DNA from: Corynebacterium lubricantis DSM 45231
GTDB taxonomy: Bacteria; Actinomycetota; Actinomycetes; Mycobacteriales; Mycobacteriaceae
Assembly (NCBI RefSeq): GCF_000379425.1
Contig: NZ_KB902235.1
Coordinates: 1-64,000 of the forward strand
Reading direction: 5' to 3'
DNA length: 64,000 nucleotides
The notes under the pieces were generated by a model that was not told the origin of the DNA, searched no databases, and worked only from the letters and a program-made list of their open reading frames with translations. Below, piece after piece: positions 45,133-52,860 of this stretch (its first letter is position 1; each line of letters opens with the position of its first letter). The position numbers and the translations under genes are program-made.

Positions 45133-46674
45133 TTAGCCATACATCGCCTCGATCCTCCACCCGCCTTGTACCCATAACAGCAGCCATGCTTGTTGCGCTT
45201 CGCCTTCTCGCTTTCCGACGATTTGGAGGCGCGCAACCTTCCGCGGGTGCGCCTCCCACCAACCTCCATCGACGGGCCACGGTCCCGCCCACGCCGTCAC
45301 AAGATAGTGGTTCTTTCCCCACCCAAGCGCATAGGGGCGGGAGCTCAGCACCGCCTCCGCGGTCACCCCAACCCGCTTCGCCTCCGCGTCGATCAGCACA
45401 ACACGCGCCACTGGGTGCGTCGGCCCTCCGCCGAGCCGCGCCGGCAACGGGGCCGGAATGGCTCCCGGCCACTCCCCTTCGACAGGTTCTGGGGCTTGTT
45501 CCCCAAAAGGCACCAGTTCGATGCGCTCGAGCACTCCCCGCCCGCCGACGAGGACAGGCTGTACTACCGCGTCGAGGCCGAGTGTGGATTGCACTCGCTC
45601 GACAACCCGGCGCGCAGCATCGGTTGTGGTCCCATCGCGCCAGAGTTCACCGACGGGTTCGGGTGCGGCCAGCTCCAAAGGCTCCAGGATCAAGGACGCG
45701 ATGGCACCTGCCCCGCCACTGGTCAGCCAACCATCGAGTTGCCAGCGCACACGATCCGCGGTGGCGGCCTCAGTCAGTGCTTCCTTGGTTCGCCAGACCC
45801 GCTCCACCTGCCTGCCATCGGTGAGCTCCGCAATGATTTTCAAGCGCACACAGTTCTGCCCGACGGCGGAGAGCTTCTCATGAAGCGCGGCTGCCAATCC
45901 GCGCGCGGCGAAGGCTGCCGCGTCGACGCGCTCGATGGGATCCTCCGGGGTCAGCCCAACGGCGAGGTCTGCAACGGGTAGTTCAGGCGCTACTCGCCGG
46001 TCGGGTGCTGCGCGAGCGATTTTATGGCAGGTGATTCCTCCCACGCCGAAACGAGTAGACACTGCGGTCGACGGCAGTGCGGCTAAGTCTCCCAGGGTAC
46101 GCACCCCTAATTGGCTCAGCGCGCGCACCAGCTCCGGGTCCACCCCCAAGGCTGTTTCTGCGACCAAGACGGAAACCGGTTGCTGGGCTAAGAAGCCCGC
46201 GGATTCGCCGGCGGGGACGATTTGGCCTGCACGCGAGGCGATGATTGCTGTGGCAATTTCGTCTGCGGCACCCGCCAGCGCATCGATCCCTTTGCGCGCT
46301 GCCGCGTCGAGGAGCATCTCTACTGCGATCGCTTCACCACCATGAAATTTCGCAACCGCTGCTAAATCCACAACGACCAACCCGGGCCGGATTACCTCCA
46401 CGGACGAGGCCACGTCGTCAAAGCTTGCTGCAAGCGAGCTGAACATCCGCCCATCCCGATCCACGTCACTGTCCAGCACGGTCAGACTCGGGCAGACCGC
46501 TTGTGCCGCCCGCACTTTCATGCCCCGGCGCACGCCTTGGGCACGAGCCACGGACGAGCACACGGTGATGCGATGTTGTTCACCGATGGCTAGAGGCTCG
46601 GCGAGTGCGTCCTCGGCGCTGAGGCGCGCGGCTTGGATCGGCCAGTCCGGAAACCATAATGCTGCCACCCGCAT
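45133..46674 (-). CDS. imuB: ImuB, Y-family polymerase-like mutasome protein
   Basis: ImuB links the sliding clamp to DnaE2 and ImuA' during induced mutagenesis. The 513-residue protein starts with MRVAALWFPDWPIQAARL, characteristic of ImuB. The acidic residues that catalyse nucleotide transfer in active Y-family polymerases (DxD at the N-terminus, SIDE in the palm) are missing: WFPDWP and RPGLVVVDLAAVA stand in their place. It is therefore expected to be a scaffold rather than a polymerase. The C-terminal region has the WPGAIPAPLP segment seen in homologues. Its ATG abuts the imuA' stop (TAAATG). Confidence 0.9.
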   Translation of the reverse strand: MRVAALWFPDWPIQAARLSAEDALAEPLAIGEQHRITVCSSVARAQGVRRGMKVRAAQAVCPSLTVLDSDVDRDGRMFSSLAASFDDVASSVEVIRPGLVVVDLAAVAKFHGGEAIAVEMLLDAAARKGIDALAGAADEIATAIIASRAGQIVPAGESAGFLAQQPVSVLVAETALGVDPELVRALSQLGVRTLGDLAALPSTAVSTRFGVGGITCHKIARAAPDRRVAPELPVADLAVGLTPEDPIERVDAAAFAARGLAAALHEKLSAVGQNCVRLKIIAELTDGRQVERVWRTKEALTEAATADRVRWQLDGWLTSGGAGAIASLILEPLELAAPEPVGELWRDGTTTDAARRVVERVQSTLGLDAVVQPVLVGGRGVLERIELVPFGEQAPEPVEGEWPGAIPAPLPARLGGGPTHPVARVVLIDAEAKRVGVTAEAVLSSRPYALGWGKNHYLVTAWAGPWPVDGGWWEAHPRKVARLQIVGKREGEAQQAWLLLWVQGGWRIEAMYG

Positions 46675-47448
46675 TTATCGCACCGCCCTTAAATGCCGCT
46701 GTGGGGCCGTACCAGCAGCGTGTCCAGCAGCCTGACCGCCTGCCTGACCCACAGTGAGAATTCCGGAGGATGGCCGGTGTCCCTTGGACTCTGTCCGCAC
46801 GTTCAAGTCCATCCCGGTGATTCTTCCGCTGCCCTGACCGATGCCACGGAAATCGGCAACCTGCGCGGAAATACTCAGAGCAGGCGATTGCACCTTCGTG
46901 CCTACCAGCAGCAAGGCGGCGTGCCCGGCGCGGAGTCGCGCCAATATTGGTCTCGCACGTACAGGCGAAATGGTAAGGTCGACGGCGCTGCGATAGATCA
47001 CCAGATCGAGCCCCTCCACCAAAACGGAAGCAACGGAGAGGGGTTCCGTGCCCGGATCCGGGACGGCCACCACGCGCTGCAGTTCCCCGATGCCCGCATA
47101 GGACAGTTCCGGCCACCCCACAACCCCAGCAAACCCGCCACGGGAGGTAACCTGGTCGATCAATTCCACCGCGAGAGCGGGGGTATCGCTTAAGTGTGTT
47201 ACCGATCGTCGAGGTAGACCACCTTGTGCAAGGAGTCGCTCCAGCCCATCACCAACAGGGAGAATATCCGTCTCTTCAGCAACTTGTTCTACAACTTCCC
47301 CTCCGAGCGCGGCCATGCGGGAGCGCAAAGTGGCGATCTTGTCGGCCCTGCTGAGCCCTGCACCAAGATCACCAAATTCCTCTACGTTCCGAACATATGT
47401 TCCCTCCACACCCTGTAGTATGCTCTTCGATTTCGACGCGCGCAACAC
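46675..47448 (-). CDS. imuA': ImuA'-like RecA-related protein
   Basis: This 257-residue protein occupies the ImuA' position upstream of imuB and shows weak RecA-like features, such as GFAGVVGWPELSYAGIGELQ and LAVELIDQVTSRGG, without a recognisable Walker A lysine. Its C-terminus is Gly/Ala-rich and basic (LRAVR). The start is uncertain: the GTG at 47448 is the longest, but LexA-like boxes lie at 47455-47470 and 47389-47404, the latter inside this frame. A start at the GTG at 47409 or lower is therefore possible. With imuB it forms an SOS-type operon. Confidence 0.78.
   Translation of the reverse strand: MLRASKSKSILQGVEGTYVRNVEEFGDLGAGLSRADKIATLRSRMAALGGEVVEQVAEETDILPVGDGLERLLAQGGLPRRSVTHLSDTPALAVELIDQVTSRGGFAGVVGWPELSYAGIGELQRVVAVPDPGTEPLSVASVLVEGLDLVIYRSAVDLTISPVRARPILARLRAGHAALLLVGTKVQSPALSISAQVADFRGIGQGSGRITGMDLNVRTESKGHRPSSGILTVGQAGGQAAGHAAGTAPQRHLRAVR
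47389..47404. promoter_or_regulatory. LexA-like SOS box 1 (imuA'-imuB)
   Basis: The 16-mer contains the perfect palindrome GAACATATGTTC and matches 13 of 16 positions of TCGAACATATGTTCGA. It lies inside the longest possible imuA' frame, suggesting that the true start is downstream or that it is a second operator within the gene. Confidence 0.65.
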
Positions 47449-47454
47449 CCCTGC

Positions 47455-47470
47455 TCGAACATATTTTCGA
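47455..47470. promoter_or_regulatory. LexA-like SOS box 2 (imuA'-imuB)
   Basis: TCGAACATATTTTCGA differs from the palindromic consensus at a single position. It lies 7 bp upstream of the longest imuA' start and 66 bp from box 1. Confidence 0.75.
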
Positions 47471-47489
47471 CGGGGTTATATCCGGGACA

Positions 47490-48071
47490 CTACCCGCCCG
47501 CGAGAATGAGCGCACCCACGCCAATCAACACCGTTGGGTAAATAATATGCTCCCAGCGGTGGAACGTTCGGGCCACCAACGGGTGCCTCGCCACAACATA
47601 TGCAAGATACAGGAGCAGACCGTCTAAGACTATAAAGATCGCGCAGTAGATCAGCATCGTGGATATTTCAACGTTCGCAAATACTGGCACGTAGAGGCCG
47701 ATATTGTTGCCGCCGTGGGCAAAGCTGACAACGCTGACGGCACGAAAGCTAATCGCCTTTCCCTGCGCGTCCTCTTCGGGGTCGTGATCCTTGCCCCGCA
47801 GGTGAACATAGATAAACCAGAGGCCCATCGCAATCGGAATAAGACCAAACAACGGGATCCATTCAGGGCGAATGAGGAGCTCTACTCCCAGGGCCAACAG
47901 CACCGAAATGGCAAGAATGGCAGTGAATCCGGCATATTGCCCGAGGACAATTTTCCAGATCGCGCCTTTTTGACCGGCTCCGCGGGCGAAAAAGATCGAC
48001 AGCATCAAAAGGTCATCGATATTGGTCGCCGCGAACAATCCGAGGGCAGACAGAACAACCGCTAGAGTCAT
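47490..48071 (-). CDS. CadD-family cadmium resistance-like transporter
   Basis: The 193-residue membrane protein belongs to the CadD family (related to the LysE superfamily). Helix 1 contains the conserved FAATNIDDLLMLSIFFARG and helix 4 VVSFAHGGNNIGLYVPVF, typical of this family. Six hydrophobic helices are visible, with a charged loop DHDPEEDAQGK in the middle. Family members export or sequester cadmium or related cations. GAGAGGGG precedes the ATG. It is upstream of imuA' on the same strand, separated by the SOS boxes. Confidence 0.82.
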   Translation of the reverse strand: MTLAVVLSALGLFAATNIDDLLMLSIFFARGAGQKGAIWKIVLGQYAGFTAILAISVLLALGVELLIRPEWIPLFGLIPIAMGLWFIYVHLRGKDHDPEEDAQGKAISFRAVSVVSFAHGGNNIGLYVPVFANVEISTMLIYCAIFIVLDGLLLYLAYVVARHPLVARTFHRWEHIIYPTVLIGVGALILAGG

Positions 48072-48178
48072 GGACCCACCCCTCTCGCCCGATCAACGTC
48101 GCATTAATTCATCACCTCTTCAATGCTATCGCGACACCCCCCTGCCAATTTGGATAACGAATTGCTAGGATTGTGTAC

Positions 48179-48886
48179 ATGACAACAACCGAGCTTATCC
48201 GCGCAGCTGATCGGCATTTCTGGCGTGATGCGGCAGTAGATTCGCGGCAATCATTCCTTGCTACCGGCAACTTCGATCTCGCTGCCAACGCCTTCGGGCT
48301 CCTCATGGTGCATAACGACGACATCGTCGCCCCCGGCGAGGGATTCGACATGCACCATCACCAGGATGCCGAAATTATCACCTGGGTCCTCGACGGAGCC
48401 CTCGAACATCGCGATTCGGGCAGTGCAGAATCGACCATCGTCGAAACCGGCATGGCCCAACACATCAGCGCAGGCGCCGGCGTCCGCCACTCCGAGGTCA
48501 ACGCCGCGGGCTACACCAGCAGACAAAAAGTCCGGGTGGTCCAGAGCTGGTTGCCCGCCGATGTTTTAGGAACCACGCCCTCGCATGACCATCACGATTA
48601 CAATGACACGCTCGCCTCGGGCGATTTCGTTCAGGTGGCAGGGCCCAGCTCCCCGCTTCCATTGGGAGTCGAGGGTGCCGCGTTATGGGTCGCACGGCTT
48701 CACGACGATCTCCCACGCGAACTTTCGGGTGGGGCCTTCGTCCACTTCTTCGTCGCTACGGGCGAGGCTCACGTGGATGGCGAGCACCTACATGCAGGCG
48801 ACACCCTCCGCCTGACTGACGCGGGTCCCCTCAAGGTCACCGGTTCAGGCGAGGTATTGGCGTGGGTCATGGACCGGGCGGTGTAA
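48179..48886 (+). CDS. Pirin family protein
   Basis: The protein has the pirin bicupin fold: the first cupin contains FDMHHHQDAEIITWVLDGAL with metal-binding histidines and EHRDS, then GAGVRHSEVNAA. The second cupin is shorter and more diverged (GEAHVDGEHLHAGDTLRL). Pirins bind iron; some act as quercetinases and some as regulators. I chose the ATG at 48179, eight bases after AGGA, over an in-frame GTG at 48173. No clear partner gene is adjacent. Confidence 0.88.
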   Translation: MTTTELIRAADRHFWRDAAVDSRQSFLATGNFDLAANAFGLLMVHNDDIVAPGEGFDMHHHQDAEIITWVLDGALEHRDSGSAESTIVETGMAQHISAGAGVRHSEVNAAGYTSRQKVRVVQSWLPADVLGTTPSHDHHDYNDTLASGDFVQVAGPSSPLPLGVEGAALWVARLHDDLPRELSGGAFVHFFVATGEAHVDGEHLHAGDTLRLTDAGPLKVTGSGEVLAWVMDRAV

Positions 48887-48896
48887 ACACAGGTAA

Positions 48897-49214
48897 TTAC
48901 GCGTTGGAGTCTGGCCACCACGTCTTCCTGGCCCGTCGATTGTGCGCGCGGGTCATCATCAACGAGGGGAAGGCTCCGATTACAACGAGTAACAGCGCCC
49001 ACAGGCCTAACACGGGTTGTGCCATGGCAGCCGCCACGATCAGGAGGAAGAATCCCACAGCCCGGGTCAGGTACCAGGGAAACTCAATGTCGAGGCACTC
49101 CCCAATGAAATAGGGAATCATCCCATAGGGATCGCGCGCGCTGAACTTCCCTGTGGCCACAATTGCCAGGGCGGCACCTGCTACCAAGAACAGCACGCTT
49201 GTGATGATGGTCAT
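48897..49214 (-). CDS. Small membrane protein (SdpI-like), unknown function
   Basis: From the ATG at 49214 the protein has 105 residues with three hydrophobic segments (residues 2-20, 45-65 and 70-88) and a basic C-terminal tail. The arrangement with YGMIPYFIGECLDIEFPWYL between helices is reminiscent of SdpI/YhfL-type proteins, but the match is weak. An alternative ATG at 49280 would add 22 polar residues and overlap the divergent gene start by 2 bp. Confidence 0.6.
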   Translation of the reverse strand: MTIITSVLFLVAGAALAIVATGKFSARDPYGMIPYFIGECLDIEFPWYLTRAVGFFLLIVAAAMAQPVLGLWALLLVVIGAFPSLMMTRAHNRRARKTWWPDSNA

Positions 49215-49278
49215 GAAGAAATCATGACAGTCTTTTGCATTCCGATCAATCCTCTTCAAGCTGATAGCCTGATATTTC

Positions 49279-49692
49279 ATGACTGCCTACGGTGACATGA
49301 AAGCCCGCAAAACCCCGATTCCTACACCGACGCTTGTGCGTGGAGTGGGATCCATCCTCGTCGGATTGTCCGTGGCCTTCATGCTCAGTGGAATGGGAAT
49401 CGGGCTGCGCGTTGCGCTGGCTGGAACGGCTGCCGTAGCTGCCATTGCGCTGACTCTGTTGCATCCCTATCGTCGCGAAATGAAGTACTTCGCGCTGGCG
49501 AACAACGTGGACACCTTCCCCACCATCGGCCAGATGGTGCCACTCATGGTGTGGTGGCTGCTGCTGATGATCTCGCCGGTTCTTGCGCCGTGGCCCTCCT
49601 GGGGTGCCGCGCTTGCCTTCCTCATCATCGGCGGGCTCGCGTGGATGCTGTATCCACATGTCGACGGCACGCGAAAACTCGCCTACGCATAA
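49279..49692 (+). CDS. Four-helix membrane protein, unknown function
   Basis: The 137-residue protein has four hydrophobic helices (about residues 20-38, 43-60, 84-102 and 107-125), with a basic loop HPYRREMK between the first and second pair. No family is recognised. It is divergent from the SdpI-like gene and converges with esrR 15 bp downstream. Confidence 0.65.
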   Translation: MTAYGDMKARKTPIPTPTLVRGVGSILVGLSVAFMLSGMGIGLRVALAGTAAVAAIALTLLHPYRREMKYFALANNVDTFPTIGQMVPLMVWWLLLMISPVLAPWPSWGAALAFLIIGGLAWMLYPHVDGTRKLAYA

Positions 49693-49707
49693 GCCTCTAA
49701 TCAGGCG

Positions 49708-50358
49708 CTAATCCAGATCGCGATCCGCCGCCCACCGGGTGAGCTGATGCCTATTCGATTGCTGCGTCTTACGCAGGATATTCGACGCGTGCGTTTCCAC
49801 CGTCTTAATGGAAATGAAGAGCTTCTCGCCGATTTCCTTGTAGGTATATCCGCGCGCCAGAAGCCGTAGCACTTCCAGCTCGCGCCGGGTCAGTGCGTCA
49901 ACGACCGGATCATCGATCTTCTCCGGTTCTCCCTCCGGGTCGTCGACCACCCCTCCTGAGGCGAAGGCATCGAGCACAAAACCCGCCAGGCGCGGCGAGA
50001 AATAGGCATCTCCGCCGTTGACCCGGTTAACGGCTTCGGCGAGCTCAACCCCATCGATATTCTTCGTCACGTAACCACGCGCACCCGCCCGGATGAGCGC
50101 AATCACGTCCTCTGCCGCGTCAGAGACCGACAGGGCGAGGAATTTTGTCTCGACCTGGGTTTGTTTGATCACGGCGAGACCGCCGCCGTCGGGCATGTGC
50201 ACGTCCAGCAGCACAACATCGGGGTGCGTGGAGTTGATTCCCGCGACCGCCTCGCGCACCGTGCCCGCATCGCCGACAATGTCGACTTTGTCGGCTAACT
50301 CTGCACGGACACCGGCCCGGAACACGGAATGATCATCAACTAGGAAAACTCGCACCAT
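49708..50358 (-). CDS. esrR: Response regulator of the envelope stress system (EsrR-like)
   Basis: This NarL/FixJ-type regulator of 216 residues has a receiver domain with phosphoacceptor Asp52 (VVLLDVHMPDGGG) and the conserved Lys in YVTKNIDGVELAEAV, then a LuxR-type helix-turn-helix (LTRRELEVLRLLARGYTYKE). It lies 6 bp after esrS in the same transcript. The layout esrSR with divergent esrI matches the EsrISR three-component system described in C. glutamicum, which responds to cell-wall antibiotics. Confidence 0.88.
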   Translation of the reverse strand: MVRVFLVDDHSVFRAGVRAELADKVDIVGDAGTVREAVAGINSTHPDVVLLDVHMPDGGGLAVIKQTQVETKFLALSVSDAAEDVIALIRAGARGYVTKNIDGVELAEAVNRVNGGDAYFSPRLAGFVLDAFASGGVVDDPEGEPEKIDDPVVDALTRRELEVLRLLARGYTYKEIGEKLFISIKTVETHASNILRKTQQSNRHQLTRWAADRDLD

Positions 50359-50364
50359 AGTTGT

Positions 50365-51537
50365 TTAGGTTACCGCCAAGGTGAGAGTAATTTCTGTCCC
50401 GGCAGACGAGGAGCGGATTGTCACTTCCCCACCTGCGCGTTCCATCCGCCCGATAATCGAGTCGCGCACACCGTGGCGATCATCCGGAATGTCTTCAGGG
50501 TCGAAGCCTTTACCGCGGTCCCGCACAAAGATGGTGAGCTCGCCAGCCAGGTGTTCGGCGTAGACATCAAGGGTATCTACCCCTGCGTGCTTGCCGGCGT
50601 TGAGCATTGCTTCGCGGGCAGCCAACACAAGTGGTTCGGTATCTTCGTTGAAGCTCACGTCATCGCCGACGGTGACGGGGCTGATCCGCACACCCACTAG
50701 ATCTTCCACTTCGCCGGCGGCCTTATTCAGGGCCGCGAACACTGTCGTGGAGGTCTTTTCTTCGGCGTCAAAGAGCCAGGCTCGCAGCTCTCGTTCTTGT
50801 CCGCGCGCGAGCCGGGTGACTTCGTCGGGGTCGTCGGCACGCTTTTGAATCAGTGCCAAGGTTTGCAGCACCGAGTCATGCAGCCGGGACGCGATTTCGG
50901 AACGCTGATTCGCCACGGCTTTCTCCTCGCGGGCGCTGACCAGCGAGGATGTCAGGCGCATCATCAGCGGGATGACCAAAATTCCCACGCCGAGGAGGGT
51001 AAGAATCACAGAGGCGACGGCACCGCCGAATCCACCGTCCTCCCACAGCACTGCCATGGCGACCACGCCGGCGAACACCAAAGTCACGCCCGCCACCAAC
51101 GCAATGATATTGCCAACGGATCTCTTCTCCCGGTCGAAGGCCTGCCAGGAGAGGAAGGCACCAACGGCCACCACGCCCAACGCGATGAGCACAAAAGCGC
51201 TCACGCCACTGAGCAGTCCCGTCGTCGCCACAGCACCGACAATGCCGATCGCAGCCAAACCGATGTAGCTGGCCATGCCCATCTTCTGATTCGACGGAAC
51301 GGGATCATTGCGGTTATTGGGCTCCGAGAACATCCACACCAGGGCATAGACCCAGACTCCGGCGCCGGAAAGAAATGCAGCGACCACCAGCGCAACGCGC
51401 ACCCAGCCGACGTCCACGCCAAGGTGTTGCGCTAAGCCCGCAGCAACGCCCGCGACTACTCGCCCGTTTTTCGGGCGTGTGTAGCGCGGGTACAGCATCG
51501 GCTTTTCCGCGGAGATATACGGTGATCGTTGAGGCAT
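50365..51537 (-). CDS. esrS: Sensor histidine kinase with N-terminal PspC domain (EsrS-like)
   Basis: The 390-residue kinase starts with a PspC domain (YPRYTRPKNGRVVAGVAAGL and following, to about residue 72). Membrane helices to about residue 195 come next, then a HisKA_3 dimerisation domain with His220 in ASRLHDSVLQTL. An HATPase domain (RDRGKGFDPEDIPDDRHGVR) ends the protein. There is no large extracellular sensor, so sensing probably occurs in the membrane or through the PspC protein EsrI encoded divergently. It precedes esrR by 6 bp. Confidence 0.88.
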   Translation of the reverse strand: MPQRSPYISAEKPMLYPRYTRPKNGRVVAGVAAGLAQHLGVDVGWVRVALVVAAFLSGAGVWVYALVWMFSEPNNRNDPVPSNQKMGMASYIGLAAIGIVGAVATTGLLSGVSAFVLIALGVVAVGAFLSWQAFDREKRSVGNIIALVAGVTLVFAGVVAMAVLWEDGGFGGAVASVILTLLGVGILVIPLMMRLTSSLVSAREEKAVANQRSEIASRLHDSVLQTLALIQKRADDPDEVTRLARGQERELRAWLFDAEEKTSTTVFAALNKAAGEVEDLVGVRISPVTVGDDVSFNEDTEPLVLAAREAMLNAGKHAGVDTLDVYAEHLAGELTIFVRDRGKGFDPEDIPDDRHGVRDSIIGRMERAGGEVTIRSSSAGTEITLTLAVT

Positions 51538-51581
51538 ACACTAATTGTTCCACGCCCTCGGGAGAAAAGAATCGGGGTAAA

Positions 51582-51602
51582 CCCTGAAGCAAAAGTTCAG
51601 GG
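51582..51602. promoter_or_regulatory. Perfect 7-7-7 inverted repeat in the esrS/esrI promoter region
   Basis: CCCTGAA and TTCAGGG flank a 7-bp GCAAAAG spacer. The site lies 45 bp from the esrS start and 45 bp from the esrI start, almost at the centre of the 110-bp divergent region. It is a good candidate binding site for EsrR; this is inference from position and symmetry. Confidence 0.6.
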
Positions 51603-51647
51603 CAGATCCCGATTCACAACCAGGCGGATCTCAGCGAAACTTAAAGC

Positions 51648-52778
51648 ATGAGCACCTTCAACGACACCCTCAAAGACATCTGGGCCACCCGACCACCCCG
51701 CATCCCGAAGAAGCAAGGCGGCAACGCCTACCTCGGCGGTGTCTGCGAGGGCCTTGGAGCCCGCTACCGCATCGACCCCACCCTCATCCGCATCATCTTC
51801 GTTGTCACCTTCTTCGCATGGGGTGGCAGCCTCCTCGTCTACCTACTCCTCATGCTGGTTATGCCCCGCTACGGCATGACAACGTCTCCTTGGGACGCAG
51901 TTGCCGCAGAAAAGGACACGCTCAATCCCACCGAAAAGGAAGAACGCAACACCGGCTGGGTTCTCATCGTGTTCTCCTCTATTATGACCATCGGTTTGCT
52001 CGGCGGGATGGGCGCAAGCTCGACCTCCCTGAGCGGACTGCTCACACTTGTGGTGTTCGGCGCGCTGATCTACTTCCTGCACCAGCGCACTCCTGAAGCA
52101 CCGGATGGCTTGCTGGCAAACCCTCCACAGGGCACAAGCAAGGGCATGAGCGCCCCGGAAACAAGCGCAAGCGAGGGCGCAAGCGCCCAGGGGGAAACGA
52201 CTTCGTCGCAAAGCTTCTCCCCTGACTTCTCCACCCTGCACCCTGTCGACGGCTACCCTCACCCCGACGTCGGGCGCAACACGCCCCCTGCCTGGGATCC
52301 GCTGGGCACCGTGCCCGAGCTGTGGGACCTGCCTGAGCCCGCTCAGCCACAGCCCGAGCCCCCGAAGAAGCGCAAGCACGGCTGGGCATGGATCATCGGC
52401 ACCACCACCGTTGTGGTCCTGATCTTCTCCGCCACAGGCTTCGGCATCGTCCGCAATGTGGACCTCGGCGACACCTCCGGTGACCGCATGGTCACCATGT
52501 CCAGCGAGGCTGATCTAACCAATATTGAGCACAGCATTGGCGAACTCACCGTCGACATGTCGAACCTGCCCGTGCTCGACAGCGATCGCACCATCACCAT
52601 CGACAACAGCCTGGGCGAAACCCACATCACTCCGTCGAGCGAGGCTCGCACCCAGTTCGAATGTTCGGTGAGTCTCGGCACCGCGCACTGCCCGGGGCTA
52701 GTCAACCCTGATGCAGAAGGTGGCACGCTTACCGTGCGCATCGACAACAGTCTGGGAGACATCAACGTGCGCAACTAA
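51648..52778 (+). CDS. esrI: PspC-domain membrane protein (EsrI-like inhibitor)
   Basis: The 376-residue protein has an N-terminal PspC domain (about residues 22-80, KKQGGNAYLGGVCEGLGARY), three hydrophobic segments, a long Pro/Ser/Thr/Glu-rich cytosolic linker (about 155-240), another transmembrane helix (WAWIIGTTTVVVLIFSATGF) and a C-terminal beta-rich domain. That domain contains the repeated element IDNSLGE/IDNSLGD, as in LiaF-like proteins. In C. glutamicum EsrI inhibits EsrSR in the absence of stress. Divergence from esrSR supports the same role. Confidence 0.85.
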   Translation: MSTFNDTLKDIWATRPPRIPKKQGGNAYLGGVCEGLGARYRIDPTLIRIIFVVTFFAWGGSLLVYLLLMLVMPRYGMTTSPWDAVAAEKDTLNPTEKEERNTGWVLIVFSSIMTIGLLGGMGASSTSLSGLLTLVVFGALIYFLHQRTPEAPDGLLANPPQGTSKGMSAPETSASEGASAQGETTSSQSFSPDFSTLHPVDGYPHPDVGRNTPPAWDPLGTVPELWDLPEPAQPQPEPPKKRKHGWAWIIGTTTVVVLIFSATGFGIVRNVDLGDTSGDRMVTMSSEADLTNIEHSIGELTVDMSNLPVLDSDRTITIDNSLGETHITPSSEARTQFECSVSLGTAHCPGLVNPDAEGGTLTVRIDNSLGDINVRN

Positions 52779-52812
52779 CCTCTCAGCTAGCTGCACCGAG
52801 CACCAAAAGCGC

Positions 52813-52860
52813 ACCGGGCGCTAAAGATCGCAAGATCCTTAGCGCCCGGTGGTTGCTTTT
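52813..52860. terminator. Convergent terminator between esrI and guaA
   Basis: ACCGGGCGCTAA (52813-52824) pairs with TTAGCGCCCGGT (52839-52850), with a further inner pairing GATC/GATC. TTGCTTTT follows on the plus strand and GCGCTTTTGG on the minus strand, so it can stop both transcripts. Confidence 0.85.
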
